From NCBI RefSeq assembly GCF_000003815.2, contig NC_049991.1, forward strand, positions 21,148,148-21,196,654: a DNA stretch of 48,507 bases, written 5' to 3'. A program made the translations under genes and the position numbers. The notes below the pieces were generated by a model. The model was not told where the DNA came from. It saw only the letters and a list, made by a program, of their open reading frames with translations, and made no database searches. This DNA comes from Branchiostoma floridae (taxonomy: Eukaryota > Chordata > Leptocardii > Amphioxiformes > Branchiostomatidae). Positions 18,531 to 30,437 of this stretch are shown here, piece after piece (within the stretch, counting starts at the first letter, position 1; each line of letters starts with the position of its first letter).

Positions 18531-21255
18531 AAATCTAATGACTGAATAATTTTCTACCTTGTAATGGTAAACCTGCAGCAAAATATTTGTCGACGTTTTG
18601 ATTTGAATAAAGTTTGATTGGTTTGCTGATTCAGCCTGTGTCTTTCTTGTGTGAGGGAACAGTTATTGTATTCAGACATTGAGTGTGACTTATAATTAGG
18701 GACAACAGATAAGATGACAGCTGATTACTTTAGTTCTTCTCTGCCTTCTTCAAACCTGGATTCAGACTGAGAGAAACATATAGTTGCTCTTGAAAGGGAG
18801 GGGGGGGGGGTAACTATAGGATAAAGGATGTGTGCATGTATATATGTGATAATGGACTGGACTGTGTGGGTTATTATGTGCTGCAGGTGATTTGTCATTA
18901 TCTCTACGGTACTGTTAATTAGTGCAGGTCGGGGGAGTTTTAACGGGGTTGGGTTAGATTTCGTCGCGCTGTTGCACTGTTTTCAGGAACTTAACAACAA
19001 TCTGCATAAACCTTTGAGCAATGTTATCATATAAGAAATTGTGATCACAAAAACCAATCGCTTTTGGGGTATAATTAGCATTTTTTTTATTTGAAATGAG
19101 AAACACTATTTCCCGAAATAGTTTTAATGATAAGTGATATCATGTCAAAATAACTATACCATTTTTTTTACAAATCTTTTATGAAAAGTTTGCAGTCATA
19201 TGCCCATTTTGAGGAAACTAGAACAATCATCTGTCTTCTGACTGGATAAGATGTGCAGTAGTTGAGAGTACATAATGTTGTATAGGAAAATTTTCAAGGG
19301 AATTATATAATGCTTGCATTAATTTCATCCATCAGCCAACATTTGAAACACATTATCTCCAATATTTTGTAACCTGTCGACAGAAATGCGTAGCAACACC
19401 AAAGTACAAACGTACAATGACTAACTTACAATGAGGAGAAAGGAGAAAAATGTAAAAGAACATTCGACACAGTGCAGTCATCACAGTACAGCCATCGTTA
19501 AAAATCGCGAATCGACCTAAAAAATTTTGCCAAGGTTCCCAGAGAGGCCGGTGAAGGAGGCTAATGTATATGTGTGCCGGATATATCCGGGTTTGGCAGT
19601 TTAAGGGTAAAATCTAGTTTTCGACCATTATGTACATTGTACACAGCAGCTGCAACATGACCACATATATTCCGCAGATTGCAGTATGAGATGTACGAAA
19701 ACGGCTACTAACGTTGTGGAAATGGAAGTCCGATTTCCAAATTCTAAGACGAATATGTGAAGGAACAAAATGTTTCCAACTTAAGTCATTTCTGTGTTGT
19801 AAGATCGATCCACAACAAATACAAAGCCAACAGAGCAAAACACTTCCTATTCTTTGTAACATGTTCGTATGCAAAATAACGACAAACAACTGATAAGGTT
19901 TAATAGATTTATTTCTATCTATAGAATTACTTACATCTATTTATATTATATAGATGAACTGATATAAAGGTAGCAATACTAAACGCACATTCTTATAAAA
20001 AAATGGGAATGATAAAAATTCAATTATAATGACGCTTTCTTAGGCTCTTTTTATGTCCTTTTCGCTTAAACATTTCAAACGCAATCTTGCAGTTCCTATA
20101 GCTAACTGGCCAATACTAGTATCCATGATTGCTCTGCTGAACTTCGCGTAGTAGATGGACGGTCACAGGTTTTTCAGTTAGAAACGAAAATGCCAAACAG
20201 AAAATACTAAACACCAGCTATATGTAGACATAAGAAAATAATGGCACCTTAAGCACGTTGTAAATAACCCGCGCACACATGAATTCAACACATACTAACT
20301 ACTTGAACTTGTATTATGTAAGTCCAGGTTGATTTGATTGTATGGATGACGTAAGCAAGCGCATCGCCTTTCGTCCGTTAAGAATTGTTTTTGACTGTAC
20401 TGTAAACCGTACAAAGCAGACGCAAAATGAGAAAATATATGCCATAAATTGGGAAATACATAATATATATAGAATATCGGCAAACGGGTACTAATGTCTT
20501 ATAATGCTAGATTCAATTCGAAAGTCAAAGAAGATGTTAAAAAAAAGGACAGTATAATGTTCGCTGTATTATACGCTATGTGATTTGTCATATGTACAAC
20601 CTTCCCGACCAGTTAGATTTTATAATGAAGGCAAACTTTATAGACCATTTGTTTTTATTTGGAGCAGTGAACACTTATAGAAATCCTCATTGGCGATAAT
20701 GTGAAAATTAGCAAGTTCAGGGTGTCATAATCTCATCCGTGAACATTCCAGGTCATAAGAACTCACCCCAAACAGCAGCCCGCTATCTCAAGTGTCCAAA
20801 AGTCTAATATTTAAACTTTCTGACCGGTGGAAGGTCCCGCAGTCTTCGTGTTTGCCGCCATCTTGGCATCACGTGACCTCAAGTTAGGGACTGACCACTT
20901 CAAATAAGGGGTCAGCACAGGCTAAAAAAATCAACCAAAACCTTGTTTTTTGGCCTAATCTGAACGTCTGCACCCTACACTGTCTCACCAATATGAAATG
21001 TTTCTAACATTTTCCTGCCAAAAGTCGAAAATAGGCTGAAATACTAGGGTAGTTGCCCTTTGCACGCTCGAATGATATGAGTTTGCAAATTTTGAAACTT
21101 GAGGTTTCCAAAGGATGTCATCGATACAATCAGATCAACATGGTCTAATGCATATAGATTGTACATGCGAAAAGTTTGATAAAAATATATGATAAGATTT
21201 CGTGTAAAACAAAAGAATATCTGTTGAAAGACGTCATGCAATGTGCCCTTTGACG
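18531..21255. other. Intergenic region, no gene found
   Basis: AT-rich, with no open frames that look like exons. It contains a G-run near 18800 and a GCCGCCATCTTGG motif at 20854-20866, which fits the YY1 consensus and is followed by a CACGTG box. It lies downstream of the EGF gene (minus) and of the repeat array (plus). Confidence 0.5.
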
Positions 21256-24200
21256 TCAGACGAATGACACTGACGCATGCCCGTTGCCAATGACGACCCC
21301 GTTCGCCAAGGAGACGGACCGGTTGCTATGGTGACGGGTGACGTAAGGGTTTGTCCGGACGGGGGTTTGTGGAGACTTGAAGGAGAAGTTTGGGCGGACC
21401 GAGGTAGAACCGGCTACGCTGGGGGTCCTGGAGACTTGGGAAGGGTCCTGGGGGAAACAAGCAACACGCACGGGAATCAGGGGTGGCAGATTTCACACGG
21501 AACACACGGACACGCACACCCAAACGTACGCACAAACACAGATAAAAACGCACACACACACACATACGCGCGAGAACACACAGAAAGACAAAAGCTCCTA
21601 CACGTGACTCTTGAACGAAGAAGATTTTTTGATGACTAGACATGACTACATACACAGAAACAAACACTCAGACCAACAGTTTTGATACGTGATATGTTGT
21701 GTTTAAACCTAATTGTGTCTTTTTTTTCATAGTCAATGTGTAAACTGATAAAAATTTTGCGTGGTGAACTGGTAAAACACTTGACCCAGTACATCATCCA
21801 TATTTCCATCACACTCTTGTGGACAGTAAAGTATAGCGATGATGTGTACATCCTCTTCCCGTAGAGGGCCCTAAGTTGTACCGTACCGTGGGGGCCGCCT
21901 GGGCCCGGTAGGAGGCGAGGGCGTGCCTGGCCCACCTCAGCAGCGCCACCCCGTCCCGCGGAATCTCCGCAGACGAACCTTCTGCTCGGTTCAGTATCAG
22001 CACCACCCGCGAAAGGTCCCGGATAATGATTCTGTGAACGGACGTGAATTTTTGTAAATGTCTACGTTATAACTACTATCGAATGATGTGAGTGTATACT
22101 TTTTATCAATCAATCAATCAATCAATCAATCAATTAATCAATCAGCATATATAAACTATATCAGGTAGGAGGACATGATAAACATGTTGCAACCGTGTTA
22201 GAAGTGCCCAGCGTGTTTCTATGGTAATCGTTGATAAGGAAAATATACTTCCATGGCAACGGGAAAGCTTAAACATTTCTGTACTACAAAACGTTATAAT
22301 AAGAAGAACCAAAGAGAGAAGTAACCTGTAGACGTCGGCGTCCTTGTGTTTCTTCCCGATGTTGCGGAGGCGCCTGAGGCTAGTGGTGTACTTCTGTCTG
22401 TACTATAAGACGCTGCAAGACGCTGCAAGACGCTACAAGACGCTACAAGACGCTACAAGACGCTACAAGAGTTAAAGAAGAAAGTAACAAGGATTTTACA
22501 CCTGTAGACGTCGGCGTCCCTGTGCTCCTCTTGATGTTGCGGAGGCGCCTGAGGCTAGTGGCCTACACTTCTGTCTGTACTACAACGAAGACGCTGCAAG
22601 AATTGCTACAAGAGTTAAAGAAGAAAGTAACAACGGATTTTGCACCTGTAGACGTCGGCGTCCCTGTGTTCCTCCCCGATGTTGCGCAGCCTCCTGCGCG
22701 CGTCCCCCAGCATGGTGAGGAAGGCGTGCACGTGCGGCCGCAGCTGCGTGGCCACCCGGAAATACTCCGCCTTGTGCTGCTGCACCTGCCGCGGGGTCAC
22801 GGCCGGGACGGGCGACGCTACAGGCTGCTGGCTGTCTTCCACTGGGCATGGGGTATAGAACAGTAAAAGCCTTTGTTATTTTTTATTGTTTGTTTGTAAC
22901 TCAGCTACACTCAAGGAATGCTTTTAGTTTCTGTGTTTGTGTTCTTTTTTGTGTGCGTTTTCATTTTCTGTGTGTGTCTTCATTTTCTGTTTGAGTTTTC
23001 ATTTTCTGTGGCCATGCTCTCTTTGGCTTGTAACAAATGGGTGTGTCGAAATTGGCACAGAAAGTGCGAGTAGTCAAAAAATGAACCTGTCCTTTTGGGC
23101 TACCGTACAATTCACATAACATTTAACATTAGTCAGCTGCAGGGGAGTGATTTTTTTTTCCTTTTTTTTACTCCTCCTGTGTGTCAGACAGTGTATGCAG
23201 TTTCTGTACAAACTGTCAGAAGGCGTAGTGACGTTATAGAGGGCGCTTACCGTTTGATGAGGTGAGGTCTCGTATTCCTAACTGCCCTGCGCAACAATGT
23301 TGAGCAGTTTTGTTCAAAATATTGGGTGAATGAAAGAATTAACAAATGAAAGGCATCAGTACTCACAGAAAGCCGGGTTGTTGAAGCCGTACTGCCCTGA
23401 TGCGGATCTGCTGCCGTTGCCGCTCATGTTGCTCATCTCCACGTTAGTGGACTGCCAGGCGCGCAGGAAGTTCAGCCGGCCTCTGCGACAACAATGATAA
23501 TTTTAGGGCTGTTAGTTCACAGTTTCTTTCTGATTACACCTTCAATCATCTAAAGGGAACAGTGGATGGTCTTATCTGGTTAGCAAATCACTTGAAATAA
23601 CAAGTTTATCGTACACAGCCACAGCATGAAGCGGAACGCTCCAATTTCAAAGCATTAACCAATGATACATTAAAACATTAATATGTATCAAATTAGTTTA
23701 TGAGCCCAAATTTACAAAGGTAACACAGAACCTTCATACATTCAGAAATTAGAGTGAATTGTTCGTAGGTTTAAGAAATACAAAATAATGTATCATTTTC
23801 GGTAGATTTGACTTTGGCAGGGTCACTTGAATTCTGAGACGATCGAGACAATGTTACTTGGTGAGAAAAATTAAGTGGGTACTGAAATCATTTGCAACTT
23901 ATTGCTAGTGGCCAATTGATCAACATTTTCTCTGCAGTGGCCACCTGTCTATAGTGGCCACATTTCTCCAGTCCCTTGACTGGCCGCTATAGACAGGTTT
24001 GACTGTAGAGAGGGAGTCCTCACTTGGTTCTCTTGGTGTACAGACAGCATCCCAGCACCACCGCCGCCGCCACCAGCACCAGTCCGCACAGCACACCGAT
24101 CACCGCGATGTACCCCACAGGGAGCGTCTCATACTCTGGGTCTGGTACGGAAAGAAAAACACCTATCACTGCGATGTGCCCCACAGGGAGCGTCTCATAC

Positions 24201-25328
24201 TCTGAATCTGATACAAGAAGAAATTAATGTTCACAGGGAGCGTCTCATACTCTGAGTCTGATACGGTGAGAAAGAAACACCGAAAATCTCAGTTTAGCAC
24301 CTTAGTACCTCACCTGCGCACACCCTCCCCAGGTAACCATCACCTGCCAGGTGAAGACTCTCCTGAGACCTACAGGTGTTCACACACCTGCCGGACGCCG
24401 ACAGAACCACATGCACACACCTGCAGAGATGAGAGGATTTCATTGATATATATTGTGCAAAACCATTGAATATTCATGCATATTTTTTAGGGTGTAACCA
24501 AATAGTACATGTGTTTTTTGATAACCAATAAACCATTAATAAGGAGTACCACGACAGTTTAGTAGAGTAGGTACAAGATGCGCAAGACCAGCCTGTAGGT
24601 TTGATCCATTCACATTGGCAAGGACCTCCACTCTTTTCGATAAGTTTGTTAGGATCATTTACGTGCTCGAGGTGTGGTTCTCCTCAAACACGGGACCTCT
24701 GGCTTTACATCACATCGGAAAGGACGTCCCTAACCGAAGTTTGGCACTCATTTTCAGCGATGTTCAGTAGGAAAATAAATGCAAAGGGCCTTTCCCAAGG
24801 ACATAGAATTGAGACCTGCTGGAGATTTGAGCCTAAAGTCTTTAGATTTTAAGTTAACAAAGCCATCTTACACCGTAAAGAAGACAAGAGGACACCTCAC
24901 CTGCGACATCTGACGGTATCGTAGCACGTGATGCACTGGCCGCCACCACACAGGTCTGTCACAGGAAAAACATTAATTAATGCTACCATAGAAAGCATCG
25001 GAGCTATATGATGTAATATTCACAAGGAAAGTGCGACTGCGTAAGATCTATCAGTCTGTGCTTGTATTGGAATCCTAGTCTGTGTTCGTGCGTAAGTATG
25101 CAGTTGTCTCTGTGCAGTTTGTTTCTCTGTGTGTGTGTGTGTGCCTGAGTTTGTATGTGTGAACAAAATTGAAAACCACACACAAAAAGATGGAAATCTC
25201 CCGTTACCATGGTTACGTACCGTCCGTGCAAAACGTGCCGTCCGGACTGGAGAATCCGCCATGACAGGAACACGTGCCGTTGGCGCATGCGCTGTTCCAC
25301 CCGCAGTCCGCCGACGTCTCGCACATCA
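21256..25328 (-). CDS. Single-pass membrane protein with EGF-like domain and novel cytoplasmic helical domain (3' eight exons)
   Basis: Exons in transcript order: 25328-25221, 24955-24901, 24369-24314, 24141-24024, 23482-23367, 22841-22646, 22031-21887, 21447-21256. All phases agree (328 residues plus stop). An EGF-like module (CETSADCGWNSACANG, then CSCHGGF) and a further Cys-rich segment (LCGGGQCITCYDT) precede a TM helix (YIAVIGVLCGLVLVAAAVVL). The cytoplasmic side has a Ser/Asn-rich linker, then a region of about 120 residues (HKAEYFRVATQLRPHVHAF ... IIIRDLSRVVLILNR ... GVALLRWARHALASYRAQ) that looks all-helical and that I do not recognise. The Ser-rich tail ends VSFV, a class I PDZ ligand. 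5' exons with a signal peptide were not found; GC-rich 28.8-29.1 kb is a candidate first exon. Confidence 0.72.
22105..22145. repeat. (AATC)n microsatellite
   Basis: About ten copies of tcaa/aatc with one interruption, in the intron between the last-but-two and last-but-one exons of the EGF gene. Confidence 0.9.
22321..22705 (-). repeat. Threefold tandem copy of an exon end plus 5' splice site, with a 10-bp minisatellite
   Basis: Minus-strand copies of 'LRRLRNIG..H.DADVYR' followed by a donor end at about 22646 (the real exon), 22503 and 22325. The copy nearest 22325 could be a 54-bp, phase 2-to-2 cassette adding SLRRLRNIGKKHKDADVY in frame. The 22503 copy has a 1-base deletion. Between them lies 'aagacgctac' repeated six times (22407-22466), itself expanded from 'aagacgctgcaaga' at the edge of the unit. 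Confidence 0.8.
24141..24270 (-). repeat. Threefold copy of a 3' splice site plus exon start (TM exon of the EGF gene)
   Basis: The real acceptor is at 24142-24144 (minus CAG). Copies with the same acceptor and the first 25-46 exon bases (encoding PEYETLPVG) lie upstream on the minus strand at 24208-24210 and 24258-24260. They are 50-66 bp apart. Confidence 0.8.
24590..24850 (-). mobile_element. tRNA-derived SINE, copy 2 (reverse)
   Basis: The reverse complement matches the body of the SINE at 16243-16570: gtttgaggagaaccacacctcgagcacg, cttcggttagggacgtcc, cttgggaaaggcc and a B-box-like ggctcaaatctcc. It lies in an intron of the EGF gene. Confidence 0.65.
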
Positions 25329-25803
25329 CTGTGAACAATGACGTCATCGGTGATTCCTTATTAGGACATATGTACTCACATGACTTGTATCTGTATAGTC
25401 CATGTAATTAGCCCTCGGTAGGGTTTGCAAATGGACTAATTGAGGTAAATAAATTATTTGACAAGACTAAAAGTCCCAAACCGACACCAAATTTCCTAAC
25501 ATCAAAATTAGCCAACATAAATTCTAAACCACAGCTCTTGCAGAACAACATGAAACCGGAAGTTCCGTTGCAGTACCGTGGATGGCCGCCGAGGGACCCA
25601 AAATGTAATCATTCCCAGTTTTGGCACAACCTAACAATATATGAAACCTATCCCGCCAGTACTGTCAAGCCTACATGATATGAATCAGCAAGATGTAACC
25701 TTATACACTGTCAGCTAGATATTGTTTCAGTCTGTCTTATCGGCTTGTGTTACATCTTAACATGTTATTCTACTGCTGTATTAAGGTTGTCGTTGGCTCT
25801 GGT

Positions 25804-25994
25804 TACTCTCCAAGCAGAGGTTAGGCTCCGGCGGTTATTTTAGTCGTTTTTATCTGGCTTTCTATTTTGTATAGTTTCTTGAAGTACGCCAGCCAAAGGT
25901 TTTGACAATACAAGATACAAAATAGAAAGCCAGATAAAAACGACTAACAAAACGTAAAAAAAAAAGCCGGGGCCTAACCTCTGCTTGGAGAGTA
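25804..25994. mobile_element. Foldback/MITE-like hairpin, 191 bp
   Basis: Nearly the whole element is an inverted repeat. The left arm starts tactctccaagcagaggtt and the right arm ends with its complement. The inner arms match over ttttatctggctttctattt and its complement, leaving a loop of about 40 bases. The right arm has a short A-run insertion. No coding capacity. Confidence 0.8.
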
Positions 25995-26240
25995 GGTTCT
26001 GGTATCTTCAGGACGTTTGGCCCAGAGGTCTTGGGTTCGAGGCCCGTCACGCTCGATCTTGTGCCCTTTGGAAATACACTTTACACTACCTTCCTTACTC
26101 CACCCAGGTGTAAAAATGGGTACCTGACTTCGGTTGGGAAGGTGAAGTTGGTGAAAGGAAAGGGATGGGCTATGTCCGTGCCCTAGACGTAGTAGATAAC
26201 AACGTACTGTCCTAGGCCTCAAAAAAACTATGGGACTTCC
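25995..26240 (+). mobile_element. tRNA-derived SINE, copy 3
   Basis: B-box-like tgggttcgaggccc is followed by the shared body (ccctttggaaatacacttta ... caggtgtaaaaatgggtacc ... cttcggttgggaagg). Directly adjoins the hairpin element at 25804-25994, which may have replaced its 5' end. Confidence 0.65.
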
Positions 26241-26822
26241 TTTCCCTTTATAAAGGTCGTGGCTGACTCCAGGAAGTGAAGTGCCAGCCAGCGGGTAATG
26301 GATACCGACTCGAGCGAACAAAGAGAGCAGGAAATAAACAAACATAGCCGAGACTTCTGTAAACCTTCTGCTCCAAATAACTGACACGAGGATCATTAGG
26401 GCGTGGAATTATTCCGGTTTGAAACGTTCTCGGGCGAGGAGATGAGTTTCCTCTCTAATCTACATCAAAGTTTCCTTTATGATATCATCTCCTCACATTT
26501 GGTTATGGACAGAATGGCCTGCAGGTACATTTTAAAAAAAGCCTTGCAGATGGCAGTTTAACTCAATTTCCTCCTTGGCTGGCCTTCGATTTAGGTTTTT
26601 TTTGTGTTTACGTTATGAATTATTTTCTTTGTATACGTATGTTAGTCATGATTGCACGCGTTTTTCTTGTTGCTGGTTCGAGTTCAAGAGCTACGCAGGC
26701 TAATCTAACGGCAACACTGAAACTACCAGTGACCAACCTGACTCCGCACAACCCACCCCGGCCTTACTAGTGTTACTGTACCTAATGGTGTGTTTGTACA
26801 GGTAACTGTAGCAGAGCTGTAT

Positions 26823-27066
26823 CTGACAGACACCCAGCCACAGGTGTCACCGTCTCAGTTAGACCATACCTTACGTCTTACGTCTGACAGACTCCCAGCC
26901 ACAGGTGTCACCGTCTCAGTTAGACCATACCTTACGTCTTACGTCTGACAGACTCCCAGCCACAGGTGTCACCGTCTCAGTTAGACCATACCTTACGTCT
27001 TACGTCTGACAGACTCCCAGCCACAGGTGTCACCGTCTCAGTTAGACCATGCCTTACGTCTCGCAG
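26823..27066. repeat. 61-bp tandem repeat, four copies
   Basis: Copies start at 26823, 26884, 26945 and 27006 and are almost identical (one base change in the first, a divergent end in the last). The unit starts ctgacagactcccagccaca and contains two CAG acceptor-like sites, but no exon was recognised in it. Confidence 0.9.
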
Positions 27067-27656
27067 TGTGAGTGCAGCTTTCATGTATCACACACGGAGC
27101 GGTACGTTTGGCAAGGTGTCGCCGCTTTCGGCGTTGTTTGCTAAACAAAATCACCGTGACGGTTGTACTTTCAGTGAGTCCAAAAAGGTAACTACCTTCC
27201 ACACAAACATTTTGTATCGCCAAGGCACGTTTACGCTTTACTTCGTTTGACTGCCCCCCCCCCCCCTACACATACACACGCCAGTTGACAGAAAACCTAT
27301 CCATGTGGCTTTAGCAACATTTCAGTTAAGCTAAAACATTTCTGAATGACGTCCAAACGTACCTGTCTTCAACCACGGTCTGTTACCTCACGTGCGACTT
27401 GCACACCTGGTGAAGACGACACAAAACCTCACCTGCGGCGAAGCCAGAAACGTCCCGTTACCACCAAGACGCGCGCCGCGGCGTACCTTCTTTAAGACTC
27501 TCCCATCCGTTACACCAGGTCGGACACACCCGAGTTCCCTCCCCTAACACCGCCGCCCCATTGTTCCCGCGCGAAACCCGACCCGCCGGGAATTGTACCG
27601 CCTTGTGTCACGGTTTTGTACCTCCCTGTTCCGACACATACCAAAACATCGCACCC

Positions 27657-28722
27657 TAAAGCCCCGGTCACAAAGCGCGTACGATTCCTTGCGATTCCTT
27701 CCGATGCGCAGGATAATCGCAGTGCGACGTAAGTCGGAAGAAAATCGGAAGCAATGGTTTAAGTATATAAAGCCGTGGTCACAAAGCGCGTAGTGGATCG
27801 TACGATGAGGTCATAAGAGCGTGCCTGTGTCAATCGCAGTGAATCATAGTAAATCGGGGAGCGTCGTATGGCGAAAAATAGAGCTGAAATGGATTTTGAA
27901 CATGTTCAAAATTTCGCTATCGTCGTAAGGTTTTATTTGCCCCCATAGTAGAGTTCATTACGGCAATTTTTGTCTACTGGTGAGGTTATAGATTTATGAC
28001 TTTTTAGTATGTTGTGATGGTTTCAGTTTTACCTGATATTGTCGATATTGACGAAAAGGGGAAATATATCAGTCGCAACTGCCACAGTCGCAACCAGAGA
28101 ACAGCGCGTCACGCACAGGTGATGCAGACGATAGTTTGATCGCTTCATGCACGTGAGTTTATAATTAGATCAAACCTCAGCTCTCGTCGGTCTTGGGTCA
28201 GTTTACCATAATCGTAATAACCATGGGGACAACTCGAACATAAAGGCAGGCTCTATGAGTCGGAAATATATATGATATAATGCTTATCATTTGATTTTTG
28301 TATGATGGCATCTTTTTGTTGATAGCATATCATGATACGATCTTCGAAAGAGCCTGACACGTAGAGCCGGCAAGCAGGCCGAGATAACCATACCAGTACT
28401 CACGCTTGATTTGAACTTTTGCTTGTAATATTGTTGTCATGGTCTTTTTTAATTTATTTTTTACAGTTAAAGATATTATAGGAAGGTATTTAACAGCTAC
28501 GTCCACATGTTTGTTGGTTAAATAAGCACAAAAGCGGTCAGACGGCTATACAAAGAGACACAAGTGAAAAATCGTGCGACGCTGGAAAAATTTTGAACAC
28601 CATCCGATGCGTTGCGATGGCTTGCGATGCTTACGATTTTGTTGCGATGTACTGCGCTCATCGTACGATATGCGGAATAGTCCATCGCAAGGAATCGTAC
28701 GCGCTTTGTGACCGGGGCTTAA
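27657..28722. mobile_element. Harbinger-like non-autonomous TIR element
   Basis: A 1,060-bp element (27660-28719) with long inverted ends (agccccggtcacaaagcgcg on the left, its complement on the right), flanked by TAA on both sides. A 3-bp TAA/TTA duplication is typical of PIF/Harbinger elements. A second partial copy of the terminal sequence (gtggtcacaaagcgcgta) lies just inside at about 27774. No transposase frame. Confidence 0.8.
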
Positions 28723-28789
28723 TCCAGCCTCGCCCCTCCACATAATCCCCCAAACCTGTCGGGAGTTTCTATAACGGCTTCAGCAGCGG

Positions 28790-29100
28790 TACGCGGATCA
28801 AAGACGCGGGTCTAGCCTCACCTGTGGTACGGACTGCTCCACCGGGACTTGCTGCCCACCCGCGCGGAGAGAGAGTAGAGTGTTTGCCGGGGCGCTGTGC
28901 CTGGCCGCCGCTGAATGGTGCCGAGGGATGGAGCACAGGTGTTCCGTTTCCACTCGGCGCCGTGTTGCGAGTTTGGGCAGCGGCGCATGAGGGCGTTTCG
29001 CGCGGGTAAGTGCGCGTGACAGGTTCGAGCTGATGTTGTGTGTCGCCCCCCCCCCCCCCCTTTCCACTAGACGGCGATCGCGATGCGCTCTCACTGCGAC
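28790..29100 (-). promoter_or_regulatory. GC-rich, CpG-dense segment; possible 5' exon/promoter of the EGF gene
   Basis: Clearly richer in G+C and CpG than its surroundings. On the minus strand it ends in a good donor (CCACAG|GTGAGG, about 28819-28828). No signal peptide or convincing protein is visible, so it may be a 5' UTR exon. Contains a C-run at about 29047-29060. Confidence 0.3.
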
Positions 29101-29756
29101 CTACATAGGATACGTGTAACCTTCACTTTCACACTAGGTATATTATCACAAATCCCACACATAACAGGAAAGGTGGGATCTTTCGTCTTCCACTGTCTTC
29201 GAAAAAGGAGTCGAACCCAATAACCCAGGACCTGGAGTTAGCTTTTACTAGTTGAAGCCCCGAGTAGACACCATTTTTTTACTTTGTCTGAACCTCTCAT
29301 GTTTCCTGCAATTAGCCCACGGGCAAGAATTTGAAAAAAAAAAAACATTTTGTCTCTCTTGTCTAGTTTTCTTTCTTTTTTGATTTTGTTATACCCCCAT
29401 TAAAAACGGGGCAAGAATTTGCAATAAACATTATTTATTATTATATATAACGTAAAAGTATGACTGAGATCTAAAATACAACAAAACACAAAGTGTAAAG
29501 CGATTCGTTTCTTTTCTATTGAATTCGTTGGGCAATTTGTCAAATTTTAGGTCACAGAGAGAGCGCGTTGAGAGGGCCGTCCTTGTGGAAAGGGGTATAA
29601 CGGTTCGGAGCCCCAATGTTTACTCGGAAATCTTGTTAGAAGAAGTAGAGTCCACTTACAGGCATGCCGTATCGAACCGAAACAGGCTGCGCTCTTTTCT
29701 TTAGCAATGCAAAGCCGGTGTTTTAATTAACTGTTACGTTTAACTTACTTTCCACG

Positions 29757-29806
29757 CGCGTGCACACATACGCACACAGACAGACACATAGGCAGGCACA
29801 CAGACA

Positions 29807-29843
<37 letters not shown>
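29757..29843. repeat. (CA)n-rich microsatellite
   Basis: cacaca with interspersed gaca and taggca units; the longest pure run is about 30 bases. Confidence 0.9.
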
Positions 29844-29845
<2 letters not shown>

Positions 29846-30194
29846 ACGAATTGCAAAAAAAAAAGTTCTTTACCCCTGACATTCGCTGAACGTTTGCACC
29901 CCCCATTTGACGGGGATGTATTGTGTACATATTAACGAATGGGAATGTTTACTGGGAAATAGTGTGGAGTCCACTTACGTATGTACACAACATAAGCCTT
30001 CTCATCTGGAAGTGGTGTGTTTAACCCAAAGTATCGCACGAGTGTTTACACTGTAACGTTACCGTTAGAGTAACAGTAGAGTACACTTAAAAACTCGCTT
30101 CAACGGTTGAAAAAGGTTACAGTAAGAATTGCTCACTATTTCATTCAAGCGTGTAAAGCCGGGGGTTTATTAGCTGACGGATACACAGGAAATT

Positions 30195-30361
30195 AAAGGG
30201 GGATAGAGAGAAAGAGGGAGATTAAAAGAGAGAGGGAGAAAAAGAGGGAGAGATGAAGAGAGAGAATGAAGGAGTGAGAGAGAGAGGGAGGGGATAAAGA
30301 GAGGTAGAGACAGAGAGAGAGAGAGACAGATAGTTACAGAGAGAGAGAGAGACAGAGACAA

Positions 30362-30398
<37 letters not shown>

Positions 30399-30437
30399 GA
30401 AGGAGACAGAGACACAGAGACACACAGAGAGAGATAA
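30195..30437. repeat. Polypurine (GA)n tract, about 240 bp
   Basis: Almost only A and G on the plus strand (gagagaga with gggag and cagag variants). Such mirror-symmetric polypurine tracts can form triplex (H-) DNA. Open frames across it on the minus strand (SLSLSLS) are artefacts. Confidence 0.9.

Noticed and set aside
21277-21639. Plus-strand ORF of 120 codons
   Set aside because: Antisense to the last exon of the EGF gene and continues into a CA-rich simple repeat.
22522-22866. Plus-strand ORF of 114 codons
   Set aside because: Antisense shadow of the GC-rich cytoplasmic exon of the EGF gene (22841-22646).
26966-27250. Plus-strand ORF of 94 codons
   Set aside because: Starts inside the 61-bp repeat array; no domain, no splice context.
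30170-30425. Minus-strand ORFs rich in SLSLSLS
   Set aside because: Translation of the GA simple repeat.
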